The translations under genes were made by a program, and so were the position numbers. A stretch of 64,000 nucleotides of DNA from Rhizomys pruinosus (Eukaryota; Chordata; Mammalia; Rodentia; Spalacidae). Below the pieces are notes generated by a model that worked only from the letters and a program-made list of their open reading frames with translations, did no database searches and was not told where the DNA came from. Location of the stretch: positions 5,443,289 through 5,507,288 of the forward strand of contig VZQC01006876.1 of assembly GCA_009823505.1 (NCBI GenBank), written 5' to 3'. Below are positions 12,142 to 22,125 of the stretch, one piece after another. Positions within the stretch are counted from its first letter, which is position 1; each line of letters starts with the position of its first letter.

Positions 12142-12786
12142 ATGGAAGTGGTATACATACGTGACAGGGCCCGGGCAGGCCCTGAGGGCACAAGCAAGCT
12201 ACATGAAGAAGTTGCCCAAATGCCTATGGTTCCCACTCCTGTTACAATGCCTCCTGTGCTTAAGCATGCACCTATGGCTTCATGCGGTTTGCCCTATGAT
12301 CAGTTGCCTGAGGAAGAGAAGACTAGGGCCTGGTTTACTGATGGTTATGCATGCTATGCAGGCACCACCCAGAGGTGGACAGCTGCAACATTACAGCCTA
12401 TTTCTGAAACAACCCTAAAGGACACTGGTGAAGGAAAGTCTTCAGAATGGGCAGAACTTCAGGCAGTGCACATTGTTGTGCATTTTGCCTGGAAGGAGAA
12501 GTGGCCAGAGTTTTGATTATATACTGATTCATGGTCTGTATCCAATGGTTTGGCTGGATGGTCAGGGAATTGGAAGGAGCATGACTGGAAAATTGATGAG
12601 AAAGACATTTGGGGAAGAAGTATGTGGATAGAGCTCTCTGAATGGTCAAAGGATGTGAAGATACTTGTGTCTCAAGCAAATGCTCATCAAAAGGTGATCT
12701 CGGCAGAGGATGAGTTTAGTAATCAAGTGGATAGTCAGCCTCTTTCCCCAGCTGTTCCTGTTGTTGCTAAATGGGCCTATGAATGA
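12142..12786 (+). pseudogene. pol: ERV-L pol part 2: RNase H
   Basis: RNase H removes the RNA strand during reverse transcription. 'AWFTDGYA' gives the first Asp and 'SEWAELQAVH' the Glu. After an in-frame TGA at 12514-12516, 'YTDSWSV' supplies the next Asp (codon at 12526) in the same frame, and the C-terminal 'ANAHQK' block follows. The frame stops at 12784-12786. So the catalytic residues are present but divided by one stop. Confidence 0.82.
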
Positions 12787-13274
12787 AGTGGTCATGGTGG
12801 CAGAGATGGAGGTTGTGCATGGGCTCGACAGCATGGACTTCCACTCACCAAGGTTGATCTGGCTACTGCTGCTGCAGAGTACCAGATTTGCCAACAGCAG
12901 AGACAAACATATTGTACCCCCGATATGGTGCTATACCCTGGGGTGACCAGCCAGCAACCTGGTGGCAGGTTGACTACATTGGACCACTTCCATCACAGAG
13001 GGGACAGCATTTTGTCCTTACAGGAATAGATACTTATTCTGGTTATGGATTTGCCTTTCCTGCACATAATGCTTCTGCCAAAACTACCATCCAGGGACAT
13101 ACAGAATGCCTTATCCACTGTCATTGTATTCCTCACAGCATCGCTTCTGACCAAGGAACTCACTTCACAGCCAAAGAAGTGCGACATTGGGCCCATGGTC
13201 ATGGTATCCACTGGTCCTAACATGTTCCCCACCACCCAGAAGCAGCTGGCTTGATAGAATGATGGAGTGGCCTC
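12787..13274 (+). pseudogene. pol: ERV-L pol part 3: integrase
   Basis: Integrase inserts proviral DNA. The core is open at 12888-13220: 'WWQVDYIGPLP' carries the first catalytic Asp and 'IASDQGTHF' the second. The third residue (Glu) lies in 'HHPEAAGLIE', just after a TAA at 13218-13220, with another stop following. The N-terminal zinc-binding region (12787-12890) reads in a different frame, so a frameshift separates it from the core. The C-terminal part continues into the next open frame. Confidence 0.85.
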
Positions 13275-14009
13275 TTGAAGACACTGTTACAGTGCCAATT
13301 AGGTAGCAATACCCTGGAGGGCTGGGGCAAGGTTCTCCAGCAGGCAGTATGTGCCTTGAATCAGTGCACACTATATGGTACTGTTTCTCCTATAGCCAGA
13401 ATTCATGAGTCCAGGAACCAAGGGGTGGAAGTGGGAGTGATTCCACTCACTATCACCCCTAATGACCCAGTAGGAAAATTTTTGCTTCCTGTACCCACGA
13501 CCTTGCATTCTGCTGGTCTAGAAGTTTTGGCTCCAAATGGGGGAGTGCTTTTGCCAGGAAATACAGCAAACGTTCCCTTGAACTGGAAGCTAAGACTTCC
13601 CCCTGGTCACTTTGGGCTTCTACCGCCCTTAAGCCAACAGGCTAAGGAAGGAATAACAGTAGTAGGAGGAGTGATGGATCCAGACTACCAGGGGGAAATT
13701 GGAGTTTTTCTCCACAATGGGGGCAAGGAAGATTATGTCTGGAAGGCAGGAGATGCTGTAGAGCACCTTCTGGTGCTACCATGTCCTATGATTAAGGTCA
13801 ATGAGAAACTCCAACAACCCAAGCCAGACAGGACAACAAATGGCTCAGACCCTTCAGGGATGAAGATATGGGTCACTCCTCCAGAGAAAGGGCCAAGACC
13901 TGCAAAGATGCTTGCTGATGGTGGAGAAAATACAAAATGGGTAGTAGAAGAAGGTAGTCATAAATATCAGCTGAGGCCAGGGGACCAGTTGCAGAATCAT
14001 GGATTATAA
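13275..14009 (+). CDS. ERV-L integrase C-terminus fused to dUTPase, 244 open codons
   Basis: dUTPase hydrolyses dUTP to limit uracil in viral DNA. Residues 1-70 look like the integrase C-terminal region. Residues 78-170 are dUTPase-like: 'AGLEVLAP' (80-87) at motif 1, 'PPLSQQAKEG' at motif 2, the well kept 'GVMDPDYQGEIGV' (132-144) at motif 3, and 'AGDAVEHLLVLP' (158-169) at motif 4. Motif 1 has Glu where Asp is usual, motif 2 lacks the usual Arg-Ser-Ser, and I see no glycine-rich motif 5. Activity is therefore doubtful. A dUTPase at the end of pol is diagnostic of ERVL. The frame is open but probably not expressed as such, because upstream pol is broken. Confidence 0.85.
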   Translation: MKTLLQCQLGSNTLEGWGKVLQQAVCALNQCTLYGTVSPIARIHESRNQGVEVGVIPLTITPNDPVGKFLLPVPTTLHSAGLEVLAPNGGVLLPGNTANVPLNWKLRLPPGHFGLLPPLSQQAKEGITVVGGVMDPDYQGEIGVFLHNGGKEDYVWKAGDAVEHLLVLPCPMIKVNEKLQQPKPDRTTNGSDPSGMKIWVTPPEKGPRPAKMLADGGENTKWVVEEGSHKYQLRPGDQLQNHGL

Positions 14010-14337
14010 TAGATATTAACTTTTGTCCTATTTGGTTAAGAATGTGCTTGTTCATATATATATATATATATTAAGCAGATACCAGTGTTGTTCCCTTTTG
14101 AATGTGCAACTGAGATATGTGTTAAGTGTTGTCATATTTAGGTTATTAGATACTGAAGGACTAAGTGTTCCTCAAGGACATTACCAACTACTCTAAGATA
14201 TAATGCTTTGCTATTGCACCTGAGACAGTTATAACATGTTAGGTGGAATTATGACCTTGCCATTGTTTGCAATTGACATTTAAGCATAACATAAGGAAAG
14301 GCTATTTATTGGGTGTCAAGTTGACAAGGGGTGGACT
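14010..14337 (+). other. ERV-L 3' untranslated region and polypurine tract
   Basis: There is no env frame. A short TA repeat lies near 14056-14072. The purine-rich 'acaaggggtgga' (about 14323-14335) abuts the 3' LTR and would prime plus-strand DNA. Confidence 0.65.
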
Positions 14338-14772
14338 TGTGATGGTTAATCCTGGGTGTCAACTTGACTCCACTAAGGAACAAATAAGAGAAAAAGGATC
14401 TTTGGATTGGACTACCTTCTGCCAGCAGGCAGTATAAAAGGCCATGGCAGAAGGAGCTGGTCCCTTTTTTCCTGCTGCTTGCCTCTCTCTCACTGGTGAG
14501 TTTTTCTTGCTGCTGTGATCAACCCTTTGGATCCCAGCGTGTACTGAGTTGGCAGATCTTCTGGAATCTATCGGGCCTTCAGCACCAGATCAGGACTACT
14601 GAGACATCCAGCCTTTCGGACTGAGCAGTCCCCTGGATTCTCAGCCTCTCCAGTGTGGCGTGGCTATTGTTGGACTCCTTGAGCTTTGTCACGTGAGCAA
14701 ATCAATAAATATGTATATAGCTATATATTCATCCTGTTGCTTCTGTTTCTTTAGAGAACCCTGACTAATACA
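14338..14772 (+). repeat. ERV-L 3' LTR
   Basis: 435 bp with TG...CA ends, TATAAAA at 14433-14439 and AATAAA at 14704-14709. It is shorter than the 5' LTR by one internal gap. Confidence 0.9.
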
Positions 14773-15035
14773 CTACTCCTGGGTATAGATCCACAACATT
14801 CATCCTACTGCAAAAATACATGCACATCTGTGTTTATTGCAGCTCTTTTCCCAATAGCAAAGAGTTGGAACCAACCCAAAAGCCTGTCAACTGAGGACTG
14901 GATAACAAAAATGTGGTACATCTACACAATGGATTTTTATGCAGTGGTAAAAAAAAATAACATCATGAAATTTGCAGGTAAATGGATGGAACTGGAAGCC
15001 ATTATGCTAAGTGAAGCAATACAGTCCCCCCAATA
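14773..15035 (+). pseudogene. L1-1 ORF2 block 3: C-terminal end
   Basis: The open stretch at 14830-15036 reads the typical ORF2 C-terminus ('MWYIYTMDFYAVVKKNN' then 'KFAGKWMELEAIMLSEA'). The preceding bases (14773-14829) continue the L1 sequence interrupted at 8284 ('ccatac/tactcctgggta'). Confidence 0.9.
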
Positions 15036-15629
15036 AACAAACGGGGAAAGGTTTCCCTCATTTGTGGATGCTAGTACCAAATCTCCCAATTCAATGGCAA
15101 GTTGAGCAATGTTATTCTTATATTTTTTTTCTATCTGAAAGCAATGGTGATCTTATAATGTGAATCTCATAATGAGCACTAGAGTTAACTTACTAGTTAC
15201 TTTCACACATGGTAAGTAATGTATATGGCCAGAAGGCATATATTCATATTTTAGAGTAATATATAATAAAAAGGAAAATAATGTGAACTTCTGGGAATAT
15301 ATCAGGGTTAACATACAGTTTTTCCTGGAGGATATAATTCCGGTATATATATGACGTGTACATGGGCACACTTTGGAGCGGTACAGTTGGGAGGGAACCA
15401 CAGCAGCATGAGGACTGGGCCAAGGAATGGACTGCTGTGGTTGAATTCTGCTTAAGACAATAAACCTTTGCAGAGGAAAATTTTGGAGAGACCAAGAGAA
15501 TGATGCAGGGCATGTATGGCAGAATGCATGAACTGGAGTGGGAGGGGGCAGGGAAAAGGATTATGTCTAAATTGAACTGAAAAATAATGTATGACATACA
15601 CAAAACATCAATAAAAGTATTATATTAAA
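15036..15629 (+). other. L1-1 3'UTR and polyadenylation signal
   Basis: It includes the shared 3' tail module (about 15490-15625: 'agagaatgatgcagggcatg', 'acacaaaacatcaataaaag'), also found in the other L1s and in the A/B repeats of this window. Confidence 0.8.
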
Positions 15630-15640
15630 AAACTAATTTC
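15630..15640. repeat. Right target-site duplication of L1-1
   Basis: aaactaatttc, identical to 881-891. Confidence 0.8.
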
Positions 15641-17866
15641 ATCAAGTCATCAAGAATTAGCAAAAAGCCCTCATACAATTAAAATGTTGTGAAATATATT
15701 TTTTGTAATACAAAGTAATAAAGCACCAATATTATTCTGGTTATTTAATGAATATACTTAATATGAAATCAGCTTTTTTCTTATAAAACATTCTTTTTTC
15801 TTAGATGTGTAAGAAGATTCCATACAGATTCTTTTTCATTTTGGGGACTTTACTTCGAACCATTTGACCACTAATGTCACAGATTGAAAATCACTGTATC
15901 TAACATTAGATATAAAGATGTTGAGAGCAATCTAGTGTTCAAGAAATGTATAATATTTAGGCTAATGAAAAACTATAGAGGTATTAAGAATAGCAGTAAC
16001 TTCTCATATCAAAAATGAAGACCTTGCAGCACTTAAAGATATTATAGATGTTATTTTATATTCGAGGCCCTTTTTTTGCACCTGAGACATACTGTGGGTG
16101 ACACATGAGTATGTTATCTCTTAAAAAATTTTAAGGAAAATTTACAAGGTGAAACTTGAATATCACACAAAGAAACAGCAAGCAAAATTTCTCTTCAATT
16201 GTTAAGGTTTTTTGTTTTTTGGTTTGTTTGCCTTTGTTTATTTGAGGGTCTCTTTAGGTATCACAGACTGACTTTAAACTCCTGATCTTCCTACTTCAGT
16301 TTCCGGACTTATGAGCGTCCAGGTATACTTTGTATTCCTAGCTACAAGGGTTGATTTTAAATATCGGAAATCTATGAAAGTAATGTATTACATATCATGG
16401 AAAGATGAGACCCCTCCCGAATTAGAGATTTATTATCTGTAGCTGCGTGATTCTCATCACTCACATGATTACTATTGTATGAACTTCGTTGCATGGCTGA
16501 TACATAAAAGTTCAGGATTAAGAAAAAATAAGAATTTCAAACAATTACAAGTTATTGCCTGATATACCTCAGTAAGTACAGGAAACAGCTCTAAACACCA
16601 TCTAAATTGTGAAAATCTCTGGTAGCATGACTTCTAAATCTTTGCTGAATCTGAACATCCAGCAAATTCCATTCTTTGATATGAAAGTTTTAATTTTATT
16701 TGGACAAACCAAACTAAGCCAAAATGACTATACATCCTGGTGAGCTGAGTAAAGTCTGCAAGTTAATATTCAATAGTGAGTCACTCCTCGTGTCATCAGT
16801 GCTTAAAGCAAGAGTGGGACATAATCTTTAGTTTAATTTCTCATCCAGTTTAGTTTAATGTAACTGAAATGCAGCTTCTAAAACCCAAATTGAGAAGAGT
16901 AAGCTCTTTAGACAACGTTTTTTGAGAATGGTATGCCAAAAGATTTTTCAAGTCTAGTTGTAGAAGAATAGATATCTCAACCCCACCTGGAGAATACCAG
17001 AAATAAGATGAATACATCTTATTTTTATCATAAGAAATTAAATATTTTATTTCAACTGAATAAAAGGGAAAATTAATGAGTGCTCTGAATGATCCTATAG
17101 GACTTCTCAAATTAAAAATGTTGATATGTTATTTGAATAATAGAATGATCAGTAACTCTACCTGCAGTAAGATTGGCATTGGATAGTTGACACTTTAACG
17201 CCTTAAATTGCTTTATTCCATAAATTGTATGCTTGTATAAACCTCTAATATCATCTTACATAAGTCTTATTCCTGAGGAAGAACGATACAATAGCGCTTC
17301 TTACCTATAGATGATCTCTCCCTGAAAACATTTAGCGAGGTTTAAGACTGTTTTGCTTATTATATCCAAGAAGTGAATGCTTGTAGCATCCAGTATGTTG
17401 AGGTCATGGAGGTGGAAAAACATTCTGTCCTTCACAGGAAAGCTTCCCATAATAACATTATGAAAATATAAAGCCAGTAGTACCAAGCTAAGAAACCAAC
17501 TAAAGTAAAAGTGATGATGTTTACATGAGTCACTTTCACTATGCTCCATTTATTTTGAATACCTTGTGGAATATTTCAGGTGAATAAAAATAAACATAGT
17601 AAATATTATAAACACTTTGAAAATATTTGAGAAAAAAATTATAAAATTGTATTTTCTGTACTTAAGTTTACATGTATATATGCACAAATGCAAATATACT
17701 TTGGGATAAATATCTGTATGTTGGTTTTAATTGCTATGAAGGACACGGATTTAATCGCTTAAAAAATTGAATCATGTCTTATTTATTTTCCAATGTCCTA
17801 ATAAATTTCTTTTTCTATTTAATAATAAATTTGTGCAACATTGAAATAAAGTCTTGGACAGAGTTT
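15641..17866. other. AT-rich non-coding stretch with one decayed B1
   Basis: No gene is seen. At 16236-16340 (minus) the run 'gagggtctctttaggtatca' through 'gacttatgagcgtccaggta' resembles a very old B1. Short frames here lack any recognisable motif. Confidence 0.5.
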
Positions 17867-18027
17867 TTGTTTTCTGTTGTTGTTCTTCTTTTCCAGACAG
17901 GGTCTCCCTGTAGCCCCAGGTGTCCTGGAACTCCCTCTGTAGACCAGGCTGGCCTTGAACTCACAAAGATCTACCTGCCTCTACCTCCCAAGTGCTAGGA
18001 TTAAAGGCCTGTGCACACCATGCCCAG
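17867..18027 (-). repeat. B1 SINE
   Basis: The reverse complement carries the 7SL-derived B1 core (plus strand: 'gacagggtctccctgtagcc' ... 'ccaggctggccttgaactca'). A T-rich tail lies at its left. An 8-bp duplication cagagttt flanks it (17859-17866 and 18028-18035). Confidence 0.92.
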
Positions 18028-18158
18028 CAGAGTTTATGTTTTATCTAAATTGTCTTCAGACAAAAATAATTCTAAAGAAATAGTTCAACAGTATATCATA
18101 TTTTGATTATGATTTAAATTTCCCTGAACCTTTTTGATATTTTTAACTTAATAGTAAC

Positions 18159-18228
18159 ATATATATATATATATATATATATATTACTATATATAGTATA
18201 TATATATATATATATAATGTATATATAT
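18159..18228. repeat. (TA)n microsatellite
   Basis: Alternating TA broken by a short 'actatatatagt' hinge; it could fold as a cruciform. Confidence 0.95.
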
Positions 18229-18319
18229 GAGATTTTACATGAGTATGTGTGTGACTGTTTGTGTTTGCTTGCTTGTTTATTTTGTAGTTCACAGTGCTGA
18301 GAAATTATGTTTTTAATTT

Positions 18320-18691
18320 TGTGGTGGTTTAAATGAGAATGTCCCCCATAAGCTTCAAGTATTCAGACATTTTTGTCCCCAGTTGGTGGCACTGTTTTGG
18401 GAGATCTTAGAAGGTGTGGCCATGCTGGAGGAAATAGGTCACTGTGGATTGGCTTAGAGAGTTCAACATGCCTTGCCAGTCTCCAGTGTTCTCTGTCAGA
18501 TTCTTATATTTACAGGAAGATGTGAACCTCAGCTTTCCACTCCAGCTCCTGCCACCTTGCCTCCCTGCCACAATACGCTCTATTTCCCTGGAACCATCAA
18601 TAGTAGATCATATGCTCAAATAAACTTTTCCTTTCATGAATTCACTTCGTCATGGTGGTTTTTTCACAGCAACAGAAAAGAGACTAATATA
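18320..18691 (+). mobile_element. Solo LTR, MT-type MaLR
   Basis: 372 bp, starting 'tgtggtggtttaaatgaga' and ending 'aagagactaatata'. It has the polyadenylation signal 'tcaaataaactt' near 18620. It is the same family as the LTRs at 4546 and 6314. There is no internal region or partner LTR nearby, so recombination left a solo LTR. Confidence 0.85.
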
Positions 18692-19129
18692 ATTTTATTT
18701 TAGAACAATCAATACCTCAAGCTTCCACAGAGACTCCCCAGCCAACAGCTTATAAATATAATATGAAATATGATGTTTCACTTCCTAGTTGGCTAGATTG
18801 TCATAGGATGATTTACATGATCTGGTAGATCTCAGAGTACTTGGTGAATTGCTTTTGTGAAGTGATTGCTAGTGCTTTTGTTCATAGAGGAGAGCAAAAC
18901 TTAACACTGAAGCAAATAGCCAGCAAAGTTTTATCTCTTTGCTTTCCAGAGAAGAACCCACAAGCAATTATAACTTATAATGCATAGCACCTCACTGAGC
19001 TCAAAACTATCTTGTAAATGGTAAACAATTACAGATTAATTAATTAATTAAAGGAATTAATTAATTAAAGGAATTAATTAATCTGAACAATGAAAATTTA
19101 TTTGGGGTTATCTGTATTTTAATTGAATT
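18692..19129. other. Non-coding, with an (AATT)n palindrome at 19032-19083
   Basis: 'attaattaattaattaaagg' units repeat and end in a mirror of the start ('agattaatt' ... 'aattaatct'). Nothing else is recognised. Confidence 0.7.
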
Positions 19130-19460
19130 TTGTGCCATTTCATACAATAAATCTTAATCATAAAGAGACTCTCCCATTTATATCCCCATATGCCACACAA
19201 GATTTCATGCATTCTGTCATATATATGCATTTCTATGGAGTTAAATTTTATACCCAGATATCTCTTGGTGCAAATTCATCCACAGGAGTCTAGCCAGCCA
19301 GTTTAGACTCACTCCCCTAAAGAAGATCATCTCTCCCTCACCAAGCTGTAATCAGTTGCCAAAATTCCCTTAGCTGAAATTTAAGAACTGGTGTCCATTT
19401 CCCCAATTCTATCATGGCTTTTGTCTGACTCAGCATGAATGTTGTGCATGCAGTCATCAT
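19130..19460 (-). repeat. Old L1 3' region fragment
   Basis: Diverged copy of the family seen at 33385, 37535, 48700, 54592, 58038 and 61178 (shared word 'gcaaattcatccacaggagtct'). At 57440-59360 that family runs into ORF2 C-terminal sequence, which identifies it as an old L1 3'UTR. Confidence 0.6.
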
Positions 19461-19504
19461 TCATGCAAGTTTATGGGAGAATGTTTTCAGAGGCCGTGTG
19501 CTAT

Positions 19505-20041
19505 TTCCAATTCAGTTTCTGAGACAAAACCAACTTGGAGAGGAAAGAGTTTATTTGGCTTGCATCTCCAGGGTCACAGTTAATCCCTTGGGGAACCCAA
19601 CAAAGGAATGCAGGATAGGAACCTGGAATCAGGAACTGAATCACAGGCCATGGAGGATAGCTGCTTACTGGCTTGCTCCTCCAGCTCATGCTCCATCAGC
19701 TTTCTTTCTTTCTTTTTTTTTTTTTTTTGGTCTTTTAGAGACAGGGTCTCCCTGTAGCCCCAGCTGTCCTGGAACTCACTCTGTAGATCAGGCTGGCCTT
19801 GAACTCACAAAGATCCACCTGCCTCTGCCTCTGGAGTGCTAGGATTAAAGCTTTCTTATACAATACAGGACCACCTGCCTAAGAGTGGCACTGCCCCCAA
19901 GACCTCTGCACTCCCACATCACTCAACAATCAAGGAAATACCACACAGACATTGCCATAGGTCTGTCCAATGGAGGAAATTCCTTAATTGAAGTTCCCTC
20001 AACCTAGGTGTGTCAAGTTGACACTAAAGCTATCCAAAACA
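19505..20041 (-). mobile_element. MaLR LTR (ORR1-like) interrupted by a B1
   Basis: The minus strand starts 'tgttttggatagctttagtg' followed by 'tgtcaacttgacacacc', as in ORR1-type LTRs. The other end is decayed near 19505. The B1 at 19708-19848 splits it. Confidence 0.7.
19708..19848 (-). repeat. B1 SINE inside the MaLR LTR
   Basis: It has a T-rich tail then the B1 core. Flanking duplication agctttctt at 19699-19707 and 19849-19857. It lacks the first B1 bases (no 'gcgcgccacc'). Confidence 0.9.
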
Positions 20042-20948
20042 CATGGAAAAATCTTAGAAGAGAAAACTAAGAACTAAATTGTAATGAATAACATAGTGTC
20101 ATTGGAGAAAAATCATGACAATAAAATTATTAAAATCTTTCAGAAAAATGTCTAAAATTTTCATGATCTTAGAAAGTTTTAGAGTGCACAGTTTTAAATT
20201 ATGAACAGAATTGTTCATATGAGAAACAGGAACACTGAGAACCACAAAATCATACATATACATAGTTATGTATAGCACTTTATTTCAAAGAATGCATATG
20301 GAATTATAAATGAATTACAAATAAAATTAAGGGATTTATAATAATGTGAACTACATTTTAAGAAAAATTGTAGAGATCCTAACTAATCAAAAGAATATCA
20401 ATGAGGGAAATAAATACTTTATATTAAGAAATTTCAATAACTTTAACAATTTAATTTTAAAGTATTACCATTAGATATTATGGTATTCCTGAATTTCCAG
20501 ATGAACATATATTTTATGAGACATTATTCCAAAAGTCATCTTTAATTATAATACTTTTTTTTTTCCTAGGCTAGACAGTAAAGACAATTAACAATGGCAG
20601 TCACTCAAAGAAAATGAGAATCTCTTTGACTAAACTACCCTATACTTCTTTTGTAAACATAAATGGGAAAATTTCAGAAAATCTTATTTGCATGTAAAAT
20701 GCAACAATTACATTGGCATAATGATTACAAGATAGAGTACACAAACAATGATGAACATTTTTTTGCACAATTTAAAATTAAATTTAGATAAGTGTTACAG
20801 TAGTACCTGTAGCTGAAATGAATTTTTGATTGATTTTTTTAAAGACAAAATATTAAAAGAAGAAAATGTAATATACCCAGTCTGACTTCCTTGACTAAGT
20901 AAGGCATTGTGTACATTGGTGGTTTAAGCAAAGCTGATAAGGGGAATA
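20042..20948. other. Non-coding AT-rich stretch
   Basis: No gene, SINE or LTR recognised. Confidence 0.5.
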
Positions 20949-21312
20949 TGATGCTTGATATTGTCAACTTAACAAAATCTAGAAATAACTAGTTTATAAA
21001 CAAACCACTAGAAATGTCTTTGAGGGAGTTCCTAGATTGGTTTAATTGAGAAGGGAAGGCCCACCCTACTTGGGGAGGACGTATTTACTTGAACCTTGCC
21101 CAGTACTGACTAAAAGGGAGAAAGCAGGCTGAGCACCAGATTTCTTGACTCCCTGCTGACAGTGATCTGAATAGCCACCCCTAGTTCTTGCTTCCATTCC
21201 TCCTGGCCTTGCCATGATGACTTGTATTCCCAAACTGTGAGCCAAAATAAACACTTGCTAAGATTGCTTTCCCAAGTATTTTGCCATACCAAAGAGAAAA
21301 GTAACTAATTCA
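20949..21312 (+). mobile_element. Solo MaLR LTR
   Basis: It starts 'tgatgcttgatattgtcaac'. AATAAA in 'gccaaaataaacacttgc' near 21247 and the end 'agtaactaattca' match MaLR LTR ends. Confidence 0.65.
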
Positions 21313-21811
21313 GGGAGTAAAATGACTCAAATATAACATTTTATTTAATTATGATTTAAGCAGAAAACATTTAAGAATAAGCCATCTAGGTACAATATAA
21401 TTTGAAAGACTGAAGAGACACAATTTAGATCAGGCCAAACATTAAAACCAGAATAGAATTTTAGATTTAGAAAGGTAATTGAAGTATTAACAGAGTCATA
21501 ATCAATACAGGTGTTTTTACAGGAGATGGCCAAAATATATTTCACACGAATTTACTGAATCACCCATTCAGACAAACAAACACTTTTTCAGACTGGATAT
21601 TTTCCAGAGTTGTCTTAGGGTTCTCAGCAACTTAAGAAAAAAAAAAAATCAATGTGATACAGAACTGAATAGGATGAAGATGTCTTTCTTTATGAAGGTT
21701 CTTAATTTTGTGTAAGATTTAAGAAAATTGATATTCCTAGTTACCAGACTACTCTATTAATTAAAGCTAGATGACTTAATACAACGTGGGTATTTAAACT
21801 TTATTTTAATA
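21313..21811. other. Non-coding AT-rich stretch
   Basis: Nothing recognised. Confidence 0.5.
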
Positions 21812-21822
21812 TATAAGCTTGG

Positions 21823-22030
21823 GGGCTGGAGAGATGGCTCAGTGGTTAAGAGCACCAACTGCTCTTGCAGAGGACCCGGATTCGATTCCCAGCACCCACA
21901 TGGTGAATACAAACTGTCTTTAACTCCAGTTCCAGGGGAATCTGACGCCCTCTTCTGACCTCCACGGCATTGCACGACAAAGGTGCACCAACCTACATGC
22001 AGACAGTACACTCATACACATTAAAAATGA

Positions 22031-22086
<56 letters not shown>

Positions 22087-22114
22087 AAAAGAAAGAAATT
22101 AAAAAATATATATG
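21823..22114 (+). repeat. B3-type SINE with (GAAA)n tail
   Basis: The tRNA-derived head 'gggctggagagatggctcag' has an A box; 'ggattcgattcc' is the B box of the pol III promoter. The body has one copy of the 'aactccagttccagggg' unit. The (GAAA)n tail covers 22027-22100. The target duplication tataagcttgg at 21812-21822 and 22115-22125 is perfect, so this is a fairly young insert. Confidence 0.95.
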
Positions 22115-22125
22115 TATAAGCTTGG

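Larger units (their letters stand above)
8285..14772 (+). mobile_element. ERV-L (class III) provirus, two LTRs, no env
   Basis: The order is LTR, tRNA-Leu primer site, gag remnant, pol (protease, RT, RNase H, integrase), dUTPase, polypurine tract, LTR. A dUTPase after integrase and the absence of env are hallmarks of the ERVL group (HERV-L, MuERV-L). The LTR start 'tgtgatggttaatcctgggt' and end 'gagaaccctgactaataca' are those of MLT2/ERVL-type LTRs. The two LTRs differ at about 38 of roughly 430 aligned sites by hand count, plus an indel of about 40 bp. Every gene has at least one break, so the copy is defective. Confidence 0.93.
892..15629 (+). mobile_element. L1-1: near full-length LINE-1 split by two nested insertions
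   Basis: In order the element shows 5'UTR monomers, ORF1, ORF2 in three blocks (2592-4545, 6679-8284, 14773-15035) and a 3'UTR ending in AATAAAA. Removing the two LTR elements (4546-6678 and 8285-14772) leaves about 6.1 kb, the usual size of a full-length rodent L1. ORF2 resumes at the next codons after each insertion. Stops and frameshifts throughout mean it is dead. Confidence 0.9.

Noticed and set aside
8285..14772. Env gene in the provirus
   Set aside because: Only about 330 bp separate the dUTPase stop from the 3' LTR, with no open frame. ERVL elements lack env.
15153..15603. Minus-strand frames of 82 and 119 codons
   Set aside because: They are antisense of the L1-1 3'UTR.
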